The notes beneath the pieces were generated by a model. It was not told the DNA's origin and did not search any database. It saw only the letters and a program-made list of their open reading frames with translations. The translations under genes and the position numbers were made by a program. 64,000 nt of DNA from Rhodococcus sp. ABRD24 (GTDB lineage Bacteria; Actinomycetota; Actinomycetes; Mycobacteriales; Mycobacteriaceae), in NCBI RefSeq assembly GCF_004328705.1, contig NZ_CP035319.1, positions 4,898,001 to 4,962,000 on the forward strand, written 5' to 3'. Below, piece by piece: positions 25,888-34,623 of the stretch. Position 1 is the first letter of the stretch. Each line of letters begins with the position of its first letter.

Positions 25888-27869
25888 CCGTCAAGTGCAC
25901 CGTACTGCGGCCCGGAATGGGGACGACGGTCCAGGACTACCCGGGACGTACCGGCTACTGGCAGATCGGGGTCCCGCCGTCGGGACCGATGGACGACCTG
26001 TCGTTTCGGCTGGGCAATGTCGCCCTCGGAAATCCAGAGGGGGCAGCGGGATTCGAGGCCGTCATGGCCGGTCCTGCCCTGTGCTTCGACGAGGCCACCG
26101 AGGTGTGCGTGACGGGTGCGCCGACGCGGGTGACCGTCGACGGAGCCATCGTGCCGCAGTGGCGTCCGGTGCGGGTACCGGCCGGAGGAGTGCTCGACGT
26201 CGGCGTGGTCGCCGGCCCTGGAATGCGCATCTACGTCCTGGTCGCAGGAGGCCTGGATGTACCCGAGTTCCTCGGCAGCGCATCGACGTTCACCCTCGGC
26301 CGCTTCGGCGGGCACGAGGGGCGGGCCCTGCGTGAGGGAGACGCTCTGGCGCTCGGCGACGCGCCGGCCGGTCCATCGCGTCCGGTTCCGTCGGAGTCCG
26401 TGCCGGCGCTGTCGGTGCGGTGGGAGATCGCGGTCACCGAGGGCCCACACGGGGCACCGGAGTTCTTCACCCGCACCGATATCGACACGCTTTACCGCAC
26501 CGACTACGAGGTGCACTTCAACTCCGATCGCACCGGTGTCCGGCTTACCGGACCGCGGCCGCAGTGGGCACGAACCGACGGCGGCGAGGCGGGGCTGCAC
26601 CCGTCGAACATCCACGACAACGCGTACTCGGTCGGTTCCCTCGACTTCACCGGCGACACCCCGATCCTGCTCGGACCGGACGGACCGAGCCTGGGCGGGT
26701 TCGTGTGTCCGGTGACGGCGGTCGCGGCGGACCGGTGGAAGCTCGGCCAGCTCGCGCCCGGCAACACGGTGCGGTTCGTGCCGGTCCGGACCGCCCACGC
26801 GGCGTCGGCCCGCGAACTCGGGGTCGGCAGGCGGGCGTCCCTGCCCACCGTTCTCTCGACGGGCGGGGACGGCGACGACGGCGTCATCGCCCGCCGCGAC
26901 GGTGACACCGAGGTCACCTACCGCCGGTCCGGTGACGACAACGTCCTGGTCGAGTACGGCGACATGTCGCTGGATCTCGGGCTGCGGGCGCGTGTACACG
27001 CGCTGCACCAACGGCTCGAACAGGATCGGCCGGCGGGCTTGCTGGACCTGACACCGGGAATCCGGTCGCTGCAGGTTCGGATCGACCCGGACGTGCTGCC
27101 CGCGTCGACCCTGCTGGGGCTGCTGGCCGAGGTGGAGGACACGATTCCCGCCGCAAACGAACTGGTGGTGCCGAGCCGGACGGTGCGGATGCCGCTGTCC
27201 TGGGACGACCCGGCAACGCGTGAGGCCATCGCGCGGTACATGCACGGTGTCCGTGCGGACGCGCCATGGTGCCCATGGAACATCGAGTTCATCCGCCGGG
27301 TGAACGGACTGGACTCGGTCGGCGACGTGTTCGACACCGTGTTCGGTGCGGAGTACATGGTGCTGGGGCTGGGTGATGTGTACCTCGGTGCGCCGGTCGC
27401 CACCCCGCTCGATCCGCGGCATCGGCTGGTGACCACCAAGTACAACCCGGCGCGCACATGGACGCCGGAGAATGCGGTGGGCATCGGCGGCGCGTACCTG
27501 TGCATCTACGGGATGGAGGGGCCCGGCGGCTACCAGTTCGTCGGCCGCACCACTCAGGTGTGGAATCACCGGCACCCGCAGTCGTCGGGGCCGTTCGAGG
27601 AAGGGACACCGTGGCTGCTGCGCTTCTTCGATCGGATCTCCTGGTACCCGGTCGATCCTGAGGAACTGCTGGACCTGCGCGCCGACCTGGCTGCCGGACG
27701 TAGCGGCGGTGGTATCGAGATCGCCGGTGGCACCTTCTCGCTCGCCGACCACCAGGCCTTTCTCGCTGCGAACGACGAGTCCATCACGAGGTTCCGGGCA
27801 GCGCAGTCCGTCGCATTCGGGGCGGAGCGGGGGCGGTGGGCGGATGCGGGTGAGTTCCAGCGGACCTGA
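25884..27869 (+). CDS. Urea/guanidine carboxylase-like carboxyltransferase lacking BC and BCCP domains
   Basis: A 661-residue protein matching only the carboxyltransferase half of urea/guanidine carboxylase. Residues 5-330 form the KipA/CT-A-B part ([25 protein letters not shown] near 14-38), and about 350-620 the KipI/CT-C-D part with [41 protein letters not shown] and [20 protein letters not shown] (about 519-537). The normal enzyme is about 1200 residues with an N-terminal ATP-grasp biotin carboxylase and a C-terminal biotin carrier; both are absent, with ends falling at the domain boundaries and no frameshift seen. GTG overlaps the UAAP2 stop. No allophanate hydrolase follows. It may use a biotin subunit encoded elsewhere or have another, biotin-independent reaction like 5-oxoprolinase PxpBC relatives. 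Confidence 0.87.
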   Translation: MTVKCTVLRPGMGTTVQDYPGRTGYWQIGVPPSGPMDDLSFRLGNVALGNPEGAAGFEAVMAGPALCFDEATEVCVTGAPTRVTVDGAIVPQWRPVRVPAGGVLDVGVVAGPGMRIYVLVAGGLDVPEFLGSASTFTLGRFGGHEGRALREGDALALGDAPAGPSRPVPSESVPALSVRWEIAVTEGPHGAPEFFTRTDIDTLYRTDYEVHFNSDRTGVRLTGPRPQWARTDGGEAGLHPSNIHDNAYSVGSLDFTGDTPILLGPDGPSLGGFVCPVTAVAADRWKLGQLAPGNTVRFVPVRTAHAASARELGVGRRASLPTVLSTGGDGDDGVIARRDGDTEVTYRRSGDDNVLVEYGDMSLDLGLRARVHALHQRLEQDRPAGLLDLTPGIRSLQVRIDPDVLPASTLLGLLAEVEDTIPAANELVVPSRTVRMPLSWDDPATREAIARYMHGVRADAPWCPWNIEFIRRVNGLDSVGDVFDTVFGAEYMVLGLGDVYLGAPVATPLDPRHRLVTTKYNPARTWTPENAVGIGGAYLCIYGMEGPGGYQFVGRTTQVWNHRHPQSSGPFEEGTPWLLRFFDRISWYPVDPEELLDLRADLAAGRSGGGIEIAGGTFSLADHQAFLAANDESITRFRAAQSVAFGAERGRWADAGEFQRT

Positions 27870-28007
27870 CGTGTTGGCCCGCGACGCTCGGCATACGCAG
27901 CGCCCCGGGCCTGCCGCGCGCCGGTGCCACCTGTGCCCGTCGCCCTCCTTCACATAGGGGGATTTCCCCTCTCTTTCCCCGCTGTTCCCGAGTGTGTGGC
28001 ACGAATC

Positions 28008-28038
28008 TTGCATTGTGGACCCCAGCATTTGCTACCGT
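28008..28038 (+). promoter_or_regulatory. Promoter of the M23 peptidase gene
   Basis: A -35-like TTGCAT (28008-28013) and an extended -10 TGCTACCGT (28031-28038, TACCGT at 28033) are separated by 19 bases. This implies a leader of about 40 bases before ATG 28087. A short AGGGG/CCCCT inverted repeat lies further upstream near 27956-27970. Confidence 0.5.
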
Positions 28039-28086
28039 CCCCCAATCTCCAGATGTGATGTTGAATACCCGACGGAAGGTTCAGGC

Positions 28087-28722
28087 ATGGGACGTGCGAA
28101 GCAGGGGAGGCGAGTGCGGCGGTTGATCGCCGGCGTCGTGTCAGCGGCGGGCCTCGCGGCCGCACTCGTGGTCGGCTCCGGCTCCACGGCCTCGGCGGCA
28201 CCTTCGCTGCCACCCTTACCGATCGGATCGGCTGAGGCCACCCAACTCCTCCGGGATGCGACGTCCGCCGTTTCGACCGCTGCCGGGATGCTGCAAAACC
28301 TCGACTTGGGTTCGAGCTCGGGACTGCCGTTGGGCAGCCTGGGTCTGGGCGGCGTCGTCTCGCCCGCGTCGGGTCCGATCACCACCTATTTCGGCGGTGG
28401 CCACATGGGCATCGACATCGCGGCAAACAGGGGCGCGCCCATCCGGGCGGTGGCGGACGGTGTCGTGATCAATGCGGGCCCGGCGCAGGGATTCGGTCTG
28501 TGGATCCGGATCCGTCACAACGGTGGTTTCGTCACCACGTACGGCCACAACGACGTCAACTTCGTCTCGGTCGGGCAGCAGGTGACTGCCGGTCAGCGCA
28601 TCGCGAACGTAGGCAGCCGCGGTAACTCGACCGGTCCGCACCTGCACTTCGAGGTCGATGCGCCCGGCGGTATCAAGGTCGACCCCCTCGGATGGCTCCG
28701 CGCACGGGGCGTGTTCATGTAG
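28087..28722 (+). CDS. Secreted M23 family metallopeptidase
   Basis: A 211-residue peptidoglycan endopeptidase-type protein. A basic N-terminus and hydrophobic stretch form a signal peptide with a likely cut after ASA (near residue 37). The LytM/M23 domain has the zinc ligands H106 and D110 (GGGHMGIDIA), H154 (TYGHND) and H185/H187 (GPHLHFEV), so the active site is complete. It lacks SH3 or LysM modules; between signal and catalytic domain is only a short helical/Gly-Ser linker. ATG 28087 is preceded by GGAAGG. Likely secreted to remodel cell-wall cross-links. It is transcribed from its own promoter. Confidence 0.9.
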   Translation: MGRAKQGRRVRRLIAGVVSAAGLAAALVVGSGSTASAAPSLPPLPIGSAEATQLLRDATSAVSTAAGMLQNLDLGSSSGLPLGSLGLGGVVSPASGPITTYFGGGHMGIDIAANRGAPIRAVADGVVINAGPAQGFGLWIRIRHNGGFVTTYGHNDVNFVSVGQQVTAGQRIANVGSRGNSTGPHLHFEVDAPGGIKVDPLGWLRARGVFM

Positions 28723-28746
28723 GTGCTGTTCTGATCGGCGCTTTCG

Positions 28747-28777
28747 GACCGCACCTGAGGTGTCTCGTGGTGCGGCC
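28747..28777. terminator. Possible terminator between M23 peptidase and RidA genes
   Basis: CCGCACC (28749-28755) pairs with GGTGCGG (28769-28775), extended by GG/CC pairs after one mismatch, around a 13-base loop between convergent genes. Confidence 0.5.
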
Positions 28778-28800
28778 CGGCTGCCGTCGGTGCGGCTCGG

Positions 28801-29166
28801 TCACTCGGTGACGACGGCGTCCGCTTCGATCTCGATCAGCAGTTCCGCATCGATGAGCGCGTTGACCTCCACCATCGTGCTGGCGGGACGGATCTCGCCA
28901 AAGATCTCGCCGTGTGCCAGCGCGGCCTGCTCCCATTGCGATATGTCCGTGAGGTACATGCGGGTACGGATGACGTCGGACAGTGACGCGCCGGCCTCGC
29001 TGAGCGAGGCGGCGATGGTGCGCAGCGCCCCGCGCGTCTGCTCCTCCAGCGTGGCGCCGGGACAAGTGGTACCGGATACGGCGATCTGGTTTCCGATGCG
29101 CACGGCGCGCGAGTAGCCGATCTTCGGCTCCCAATCGGACCCGGACGTGATGTTCTTTCTGGTCAT
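28801..29166 (-). CDS. RidA/YjgF family protein
   Basis: A 121-residue member of the RidA (YjgF/YER057c/UK114) family, small trimeric proteins that often hydrolyse reactive enamine/imine intermediates of amino acid metabolism. It shows GYSRAVRIGNQIAVSGTT, TRGALRTIAASLSEAGASLSDVIRTRMYLTD with the conserved arginine, and the C-terminal ALIDAELLIEIEADAVV. Subgroup cannot be assigned. ATG 29166 gives MTRKNITSGS; a GTG six bases upstream is an alternative. It is divergent from the radical SAM gene and converges with the M23 peptidase gene. Confidence 0.87.
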   Translation of the reverse strand: MTRKNITSGSDWEPKIGYSRAVRIGNQIAVSGTTCPGATLEEQTRGALRTIAASLSEAGASLSDVIRTRMYLTDISQWEQAALAHGEIFGEIRPASTMVEVNALIDAELLIEIEADAVVTE

Positions 29167-29215
29167 GGGCACAGATTCTGTCAGCTGTCCACCCCTTGGT
29201 TGTCAGGCGAGGTGT

Positions 29216-29231
29216 TCGAACGAAATTTCGA
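29216..29231. promoter_or_regulatory. SOS-like box upstream of the radical SAM gene
   Basis: TCGAACGAAATTTCGA matches the mycobacterial SOS box TCGAAC-N4-GTTCGA at 11 of 12 fixed positions and is centred on a perfect CGAAATTTCG palindrome. It lies 44 bp upstream of ATG 29275, between two divergent genes. The M. tuberculosis homologue Rv2578c is, as I recall, in the LexA regulon, which favours control of the radical SAM gene. Confidence 0.72.
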
Positions 29232-29274
29232 TTCTCCTGTTGACATGGGTTAGTACGCATGTTCGACTGGGTTC

Positions 29275-30303
29275 ATGAGGTGGCAGGGTCAGACGCTCGA
29301 CGCGGACGACGGCGCACTCCCGGGACTGGAGCGGGCGGGTCTCGTCCGCAGTGTCCAGACGCCGGAGTTCGAGGGCATCACCTTTCACGAGGTGCTGTGC
29401 AAGAGCGCCCTGAACAAGGTGCCGGACGGAGGATCGTTGCCGTTCGGCTTCACCGTCAACGCTTTCCGCGGATGCAGCCACGCGTGCCGTTATTGTTTCG
29501 CGCGACCCACGCACGAGTACCTGGATCTCGATGCCGGCCGCGATTTCGACACGCAGGTAGTGGTGAAGATGAACATCGCCGCCGTCCTGCGGAAGGAATT
29601 GGCGCGCAGGTCATGGAAACGCGAACACGTCGCACTCGGCACCAACACCGACCCGTATCAGCGGGCCGAAGGGCGGTACCGATTGATGCCAGGCATTATC
29701 GGGGCCCTCGCGGAGTCGGGTACGCCGTTCTCGATCCTCACCAAGGGCACGCTGCTGCGCCGTGACCTGCCGCTGCTGCGGCACGCGGCCGAACGGGTTC
29801 CGGTGAGCATCGGTGTGTCGCTGGCGATCCACGACCCCGAACTACAGAAGGCTGTCGAGCCCGGTACACCGTCGCCACGTGCCCGGCTGGACCTGATCAG
29901 GGCCGTTGCCGATTCCGGGCTGCCCTGCACTGTGATGGTGGCTCCCGTGATCCCATTCCTCACTGATTCCGCGGCGCACCTGGATGGGCTGCTGTCGGCG
30001 ATCGCTGAGTCCGGCGCGACCGGAGTCACCATCTTTCCGATGCACCTGCGGGGCAGCACGCGCGGCTGGTTTCTGAACTGGCTCGCCTCGGAGCATCCCG
30101 CACTGGTGCGGCGGTACCGGCAACTCTACGGTCGTGGCGCCTACGTCACGCCCGAGTACAAGGCTTGGCTCAAGGCGCGGGTCGAGCCGATGGTCGAGAA
30201 GTACTCGCTCGGGGGCGAATCCGTCCGGGATATGCAGGCTGCTGCTGCGCCGCCACGTGAGCTAGTGAGCGCGGGGGCGGCGCCGGCGCTGATGCTGTTC
30301 TGA
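29275..30303 (+). CDS. Radical SAM protein, Rv2578c family
   Basis: A 342-residue radical S-adenosylmethionine enzyme. The [4Fe-4S] cluster motif is C67-x3-C71-x2-C74 in AFRGCSHACRYCFARPTHEYLDLD, followed by GTNTDPYQRAEGRYRLMPGI and ILTKGTLLRRDLPLL, features shared with SPL-related radical SAM proteins (the clade that includes photoproduct lyase-like enzymes). It corresponds to M. tuberculosis Rv2578c in family and neighbourhood. A SOS-type box lies just upstream, so a function in DNA damage response or repair is plausible but not shown. The ATG at 29275 is the only good start; no strong ribosome site is present. Confidence 0.88.
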   Translation: MRWQGQTLDADDGALPGLERAGLVRSVQTPEFEGITFHEVLCKSALNKVPDGGSLPFGFTVNAFRGCSHACRYCFARPTHEYLDLDAGRDFDTQVVVKMNIAAVLRKELARRSWKREHVALGTNTDPYQRAEGRYRLMPGIIGALAESGTPFSILTKGTLLRRDLPLLRHAAERVPVSIGVSLAIHDPELQKAVEPGTPSPRARLDLIRAVADSGLPCTVMVAPVIPFLTDSAAHLDGLLSAIAESGATGVTIFPMHLRGSTRGWFLNWLASEHPALVRRYRQLYGRGAYVTPEYKAWLKARVEPMVEKYSLGGESVRDMQAAAAPPRELVSAGAAPALMLF

Positions 30304-30339
30304 GCCGATGCGTCTGCCGGCAGGGCTGAGCTGGCGTGT

Positions 30340-31293
30340 TCAGCGCAGCATCGGAGGATTGCTCAGATCGCGGGCCGAGTAGGTATCGCAAGCCTCGATC
30401 TGCCCGGTGCGGTAGCCGGTCAGGAACCACTTCTGCCGCTGCTCGGACGAGCCGTGTGTCCAACCCTCCGGGTTGATCTTCGCGCCCGCCGACCGCTGGA
30501 TCCGGTCGTCGCCCACCGCGGCGGCAGCAGAGAGCGCATCGCGGACATCGTTCGCGGTGAGCGGCTCGAGCAGGGGTGCCGCCCCGTCCGGTCCCGGTTG
30601 AGTGGAGGCGTAGTGCGCCCAGATGCCGGCGTAGCAGTCGGCCTGCAGTTCGGTCCGCACCGCTTGGGACGTTGCGCCGCGCGGATCCTGCTGCCCGCGG
30701 CTGATGTCGCCGAGCTGATTCTGAATGTGGTGCCCGAACTCGTGCGCCACGACGTACTCCTGTGCGAGCGGGCCGGTGCTGGCGCCGAACTGGTCGACGA
30801 GCAGCTGGAAGAAGCTGGTGTCGAAATAGGCTGTGGAGTCGGCTGGGCAGTAGAACGGCCCGACGTCGCTGGTGGCGTTGCCGCAGCCGGTGTTCACGGC
30901 ACCCGAGAAAAGGCGCACCCTCGGTGCGGCGTACTCGACGCCGGTCTGTGCGGGGAGCTGGGCGCCCCACACCTGGTCGAGGCTTCCCACGGTGTAGGTG
31001 ACCCGACATCCGACGTCACGGTTTGCGTCAGCGCCACTCTTGCATCTCTCGGCGAGCGAGGTGTCGACCGCGCTGGTTCCGGAGTCGAGCGGAGTGCCCG
31101 TTGCCCCGCTCAGGCCGCCCAACACGGATCCTGGATCGCCGCCCAGTAGGAGCGCGAGGATCAACACGATCAGGCCTCCGGCGCCACCGCCGAGCATGAA
31201 CTTTCCACCTGGGCCTCCACCTGGGCCTCCGCCTGGGCCACTGCCGACAGACACCCGGCCGACGTCGACATGGGCTCCGTCGTCGAAGGTCAT
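30340..31293 (-). CDS. Membrane-anchored neutral zinc metallopeptidase (YpfJ family)
   Basis: A 317-residue protein with a short cytosolic N-terminus, a GPGG-repeat segment (residues about 18-30), one membrane helix (LIVLILALLLGG) and an extracytoplasmic peptidase domain carrying the zinc motif H184-E185-F-G-H188 in EYVVAHEFGHHIQNQLGD. YpfJ-type neutral zinc metallopeptidases are widespread but their substrates are unknown. Several cysteines (C84, C96, C137, C149) may form disulfides. Same location as the glycine-rich membrane protein Rv2575c upstream of aspS in M. tuberculosis. The start is preceded by GGAGGGA. Confidence 0.88.
   Translation of the reverse strand: MTFDDGAHVDVGRVSVGSGPGGGPGGGPGGKFMLGGGAGGLIVLILALLLGGDPGSVLGGLSGATGTPLDSGTSAVDTSLAERCKSGADANRDVGCRVTYTVGSLDQVWGAQLPAQTGVEYAAPRVRLFSGAVNTGCGNATSDVGPFYCPADSTAYFDTSFFQLLVDQFGASTGPLAQEYVVAHEFGHHIQNQLGDISRGQQDPRGATSQAVRTELQADCYAGIWAHYASTQPGPDGAAPLLEPLTANDVRDALSAAAAVGDDRIQRSAGAKINPEGWTHGSSEQRQKWFLTGYRTGQIEACDTYSARDLSNPPMLR
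31205..31240. repeat. 12-bp tandem repeats coding GPGG units
   Basis: Three direct copies of a CCACCTGGGCCT-type unit (31205-31216, 31217-31228, 31229-31240, the last with two changes) encode the GPGG repeats next to the membrane helix of the metallopeptidase. Confidence 0.88.
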
Positions 31294-31385
31294 GGTGTTC
31301 CCTCCAGGTCAGAAACCGACTGTGCTGGTCGATCCAGCAATCCGGTGATGAGGGTGTGCGTTTCCGGTACGGCGGCGTGCCTCCG

Positions 31386-31391
31386 TAGGAT
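31386..31391 (+). promoter_or_regulatory. -10 element of the aspS promoter
   Basis: TAGGAT fits the actinobacterial -10 consensus and would start transcription about 40 bases before GTG 31437. No convincing -35 is visible. Confidence 0.45.
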
Positions 31392-31436
31392 CTCAGCCAA
31401 CGACACATTGTGCTGGAAGTTTGTGAAAGGAATCCC

Positions 31437-33218
31437 GTGCTGCGCACCCACCTGGCCGGCTCGCTTCGACCCGAGCACGCTGAGCAGACCGTCACTCTCA
31501 CCGGTTGGGTGGCTCGGCGGCGCGACCACGGCGGGGTGATCTTCATCGACCTGCGCGACGCCTCGGGAGTATCCCAGGTGGTCTTCCGCGCCGGCAACGT
31601 ACTCGAGCAGGCGCACCGGCTGCGCGCCGAGTACTGCGTCAAGGTCACCGGCGTCATCGAGGTGCGGCCCGAGGGTAACCAGAACTTCGAGATCCCCACC
31701 GGAGCCATCGAGGTCAACGCGACCGAACTCGAGGTGCTCAACGAGAGTGCTCCGTTGCCGTTCCAGCTCGACGACCAGGCCGGTGAGGAAGCGCGTCTCA
31801 AGTATCGCTACCTCGACCTGCGCCGTGAGGGGCCGGGCCACGCGATCCGGTTACGCTCGAAGGCGAACGCCGCGGCCCGTTCCGTCCTGGCGCACCACGA
31901 GTTCGTGGAGGTCGAGACCCCGACCCTGACCCGGTCCACTCCCGAGGGCGCCCGTGATTTCCTGGTGCCGGCACGTCTGCAGCCGGGCAGCTTCTACGCA
32001 CTGCCGCAGAGCCCGCAGCTGTTCAAGCAGCTGCTCATGGTCGGAGGCATCGAGCGGTACTACCAGATCGCGCGCTGTTACCGCGATGAGGACTTCCGCG
32101 CCGACCGCCAGCCGGAGTTCACGCAGCTCGACATCGAGATGAGCTTCGTGACTCAGGAGGATGTCATCCTGCTGGCCGAGGAGATCCTCCACGCGGTGTG
32201 GAAGCTGATCGGGCACGAGATCACCACGCCGATCGCGCGGATGACCTACGCCGAGGCGATGCGCCGCTTCGGATCCGACAAGCCGGACCTGCGCTTCGAC
32301 ATCGAGCTCGTCGAGTGCATGGACTTCTTCACGGACACCACGTTCCGGGTGTTCCAGGCCGAGTACGTCGGCGCGGTCGTGATGCCGGGCGGCGCGAGCC
32401 AGCCGCGTAAGCAGCTCGATGCGTGGCAGGAGTGGGCCAAGCAGCGGGGCGCGCCGGGTCTGGCGTACGTGCTGGTCAACGAGGACGGCACTCTCGGCGG
32501 CCCAGTCGCCAAGAACCTCACCGACGCCGAGCGTGACGGTCTGGCCGCGCACGTCGGTGCCAAGCCGGGCGACTGTATCTTCTTCGCCGCCGGTGCGACC
32601 AAGCCGATGCGGGCGCTGCTCGGCGCTGCCCGCGGTGAGATCGCGCGTAAGCAGAACCTCATCGACCCGAACGCGTGGGCTTTCGTGTGGGTGGTCGATG
32701 CCCCGATGTTCGAGCCCACTGCCGACGCCACCGCCAGCGGCGACGTCGCTCTCGGCTACAGCGCCTGGACTGCCGTGCACCACGCGTTCACGTCACCGAA
32801 GCCGGAGTCGATCGACACGTTCGACACCGATCCGGGCTCGGCCCTGGCCTATGCATACGACATCGTCTGCAACGGCAACGAGATCGGTGGCGGCTCCATT
32901 CGTATCCACCGCAAGGACGTTCAGGAACGTGTCTTCAAGGTGATGGGTATCTCGCAGGAGGAGGCGGAGGAGAAGTTCGGCTTCCTGCTCGACGCCTTCG
33001 CGTTCGGCGCCCCGCCGCACGGCGGCATCGCCTTCGGCTGGGACCGAATCACCGCGCTGCTCGCGGGTGTGGACTCCATCCGTGAGGTCATCGCGTTCCC
33101 GAAGTCCGGCGGTGGCGTCGATCCGCTGACCGATGCCCCGGCGCCGATCACCGCGCTACAGCGCAAGGAGGCGGGCATCGACGTCAAGCCGGAGTTCGTT
33201 TCGGCCGAGTCCAAGTAG
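31437..33218 (+). CDS. aspS: Aspartyl-tRNA synthetase
   Basis: A 593-residue bacterial-type class IIb synthetase. It has an N-terminal OB-fold anticodon domain ([31 protein letters not shown]), class II motif 2 ([26 protein letters not shown]), the bacterial GAD insertion domain in the middle, and motif 3 ([17 protein letters not shown]). Length is normal. In actinobacteria without asparaginyl-tRNA synthetase this enzyme is usually non-discriminating and cooperates with GatCAB; that cannot be judged here. GTG 31437 has AAAGGA seven bases upstream. It is divergent from the metallopeptidase and ends at a strong hairpin. Confidence 0.97.
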   Translation: MLRTHLAGSLRPEHAEQTVTLTGWVARRRDHGGVIFIDLRDASGVSQVVFRAGNVLEQAHRLRAEYCVKVTGVIEVRPEGNQNFEIPTGAIEVNATELEVLNESAPLPFQLDDQAGEEARLKYRYLDLRREGPGHAIRLRSKANAAARSVLAHHEFVEVETPTLTRSTPEGARDFLVPARLQPGSFYALPQSPQLFKQLLMVGGIERYYQIARCYRDEDFRADRQPEFTQLDIEMSFVTQEDVILLAEEILHAVWKLIGHEITTPIARMTYAEAMRRFGSDKPDLRFDIELVECMDFFTDTTFRVFQAEYVGAVVMPGGASQPRKQLDAWQEWAKQRGAPGLAYVLVNEDGTLGGPVAKNLTDAERDGLAAHVGAKPGDCIFFAAGATKPMRALLGAARGEIARKQNLIDPNAWAFVWVVDAPMFEPTADATASGDVALGYSAWTAVHHAFTSPKPESIDTFDTDPGSALAYAYDIVCNGNEIGGGSIRIHRKDVQERVFKVMGISQEEAEEKFGFLLDAFAFGAPPHGGIAFGWDRITALLAGVDSIREVIAFPKSGGGVDPLTDAPAPITALQRKEAGIDVKPEFVSAESK

Positions 33219-33232
33219 TCCCGCCGACTCTC

Positions 33233-33265
33233 GGGAGCGGCGGGGCGCTGGTACCCGCCGCTCCC
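33233..33265 (+). terminator. aspS terminator hairpin
   Basis: Perfect 12-bp arms GGGAGCGGCGGG (33233-33244) and CCCGCCGCTCCC (33254-33265) around a 9-base loop, 14 bp after the aspS stop. Confidence 0.8.
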
Positions 33266-33427
33266 ATCGGCGCCGTGCTCGGACGAGAGTGCATCTCTCG
33301 CGATCCTGACAATTGCGGTCGTAATCGAGTCCCATTTCGTGATTTACCCAGTTCACAGGGCTCGATTGTGCCTCGGACCAGATTATTGGCGGGCCGTCGT
33401 CGGTACGGCCAGGTAGGTTGGGGAGCG

Positions 33428-34603
33428 ATGACCGCAACATTGGCGGAACCCCTCTCCGAGGTAGTTGCCGCAGCCGAGAAACTGCTCACCCGCCGGATCG
33501 GGGCACCGGTCCGACTCGTCGATCCGGTCGATCTCGGGGGAAGCGGCCGCACCATCGTTCTCCGGGTCCGAGTGGCCGAGAACCAATTTTCGCTTCCACG
33601 GACGCTGGTGATCAAGCAGGTTCGTGAATCCTCCCGCAAGTCTGATGCTCGGCGCATCGAGTTCGACGTGCCCGAGGTCGCGAACGTCGATGTGGCGTTC
33701 TTGCGGGAGGCTGTCTCCTACCAGTTCGCGACTGCGCTGGCAACGGAGAACCGGCCCGGAGCGGATCTGCTGGCCTACGACTTCGATGCGCGCCTGCTGG
33801 TGCTGGGTGACCTCGGCGACTCGACACCGTTCGCGTCGCTACTCAAGAATCCCGATCCGGACACGGTGACCAACTCGCTCATGGCCATGGCGCAAGCGCT
33901 CGGCCGGATGCATGCCGCCACCGTCGGCCGCGAGGATGACTTCACTGCGCTGTTGCGGCGGGCCGAGGTGGCGCACTGTGGCGACGTCGTCGCCGAGCAG
34001 GCCGCGGCGTCGCTCGAGACCGTCCCGTCGATGCTCGCCGAGCATCTCGGGATCGAGGTTTCGTCCGAGGTGCTCGAGGTCGCTGCACGCGCGGAGAGGC
34101 TGTTCGGCGGCGGTCGGTTCCGCGCCTTCAGCCCGTCGGACCTGTGCCCGGACAACATCATCGTCAACGACGAGGGCGTGCGCTTCCTGGATTACGAGTG
34201 GGGTGGCTTCCGGGACGCGACGCTGGACCTGGCGTATGCGCTGGTGTCGTTCCCCGCGTGCTTGTGCAGCGTCGAGCTGTCCTACGAGCGTGCGCGCGCG
34301 ATGACCGAGGCATGGCGTGCCGAGGTCGTCGGAATGTGGCCAGTATTCGCCGACGACGACTTCCTCACCGAGCGGGTGCTCGACGCTCAGCTGGTGTGGG
34401 TGTGGCTGAGTACCTCCCTGTTCCTGCCGGAGGATTACGCACGAATCGCTGCAGTGCGTGGACATCAGCTGTCTGCGCCGCGTGCCGACGCACTGTCGGC
34501 CCGCTGGGAGAGTCTCGCGCGGTTCGCCGAGAAGTCCGGCAGCGACGCCGTCGCCCAGCATGCGTCGGCGGTACTGGCGCGGCTGCGTGATCGGGCTCAG
34601 TAG
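33428..34603 (+). CDS. Aminoglycoside phosphotransferase-like kinase with altered catalytic motif
   Basis: A 391-residue protein of the APH/choline-kinase-like fold. An ATP-site lysine occurs in TLVIKQVRE (about residue 63), and the catalytic loop region reads FSPSDLCPDNIIVNDEGVRFLDYEWGGFRDATLDLAY. The usual HxDxxxxN is P236-S-D238-x4-N243, so the aspartate and asparagine remain but the histidine is replaced by proline. The later Mg-binding aspartate (FLDYEWG) is present. Substrate unknown; resistance is not implied. ATG 33428 is favoured over a long upstream frame that crosses the aspS hairpin. It converges with a TetR gene. Confidence 0.78.
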   Translation: MTATLAEPLSEVVAAAEKLLTRRIGAPVRLVDPVDLGGSGRTIVLRVRVAENQFSLPRTLVIKQVRESSRKSDARRIEFDVPEVANVDVAFLREAVSYQFATALATENRPGADLLAYDFDARLLVLGDLGDSTPFASLLKNPDPDTVTNSLMAMAQALGRMHAATVGREDDFTALLRRAEVAHCGDVVAEQAAASLETVPSMLAEHLGIEVSSEVLEVAARAERLFGGGRFRAFSPSDLCPDNIIVNDEGVRFLDYEWGGFRDATLDLAYALVSFPACLCSVELSYERARAMTEAWRAEVVGMWPVFADDDFLTERVLDAQLVWVWLSTSLFLPEDYARIAAVRGHQLSAPRADALSARWESLARFAEKSGSDAVAQHASAVLARLRDRAQ

Positions 34604-34604
34604 C

Positions 34605-34623
34605 CCCTCTCGTCCCTAGAGGG
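34605..34623. terminator. Small hairpin at the junction of convergent genes
   Basis: CCCTCT (34605-34610) pairs with AGAGGG (34618-34623) across the 12-bp gap between the kinase and TetR genes and includes the TetR stop codon. A compact two-way terminator is possible. Confidence 0.5.

Noticed and set aside
25884..27869. Assignment as 5-oxoprolinase subunits PxpB-PxpC
   Set aside because: The KipA/KipI fold is shared, but motifs such as PWNIEFIRR and [14 protein letters not shown] and the UAAP neighbours point to the urea/guanidine carboxylase lineage; no pxpA gene is adjacent.
25590..28028. An 812-codon minus-strand frame opposite the UAAP2/carboxyltransferase genes
   Set aside because: Arg/His/Pro-rich antisense frame lacking any conserved motif; the plus-strand genes are clearly real.
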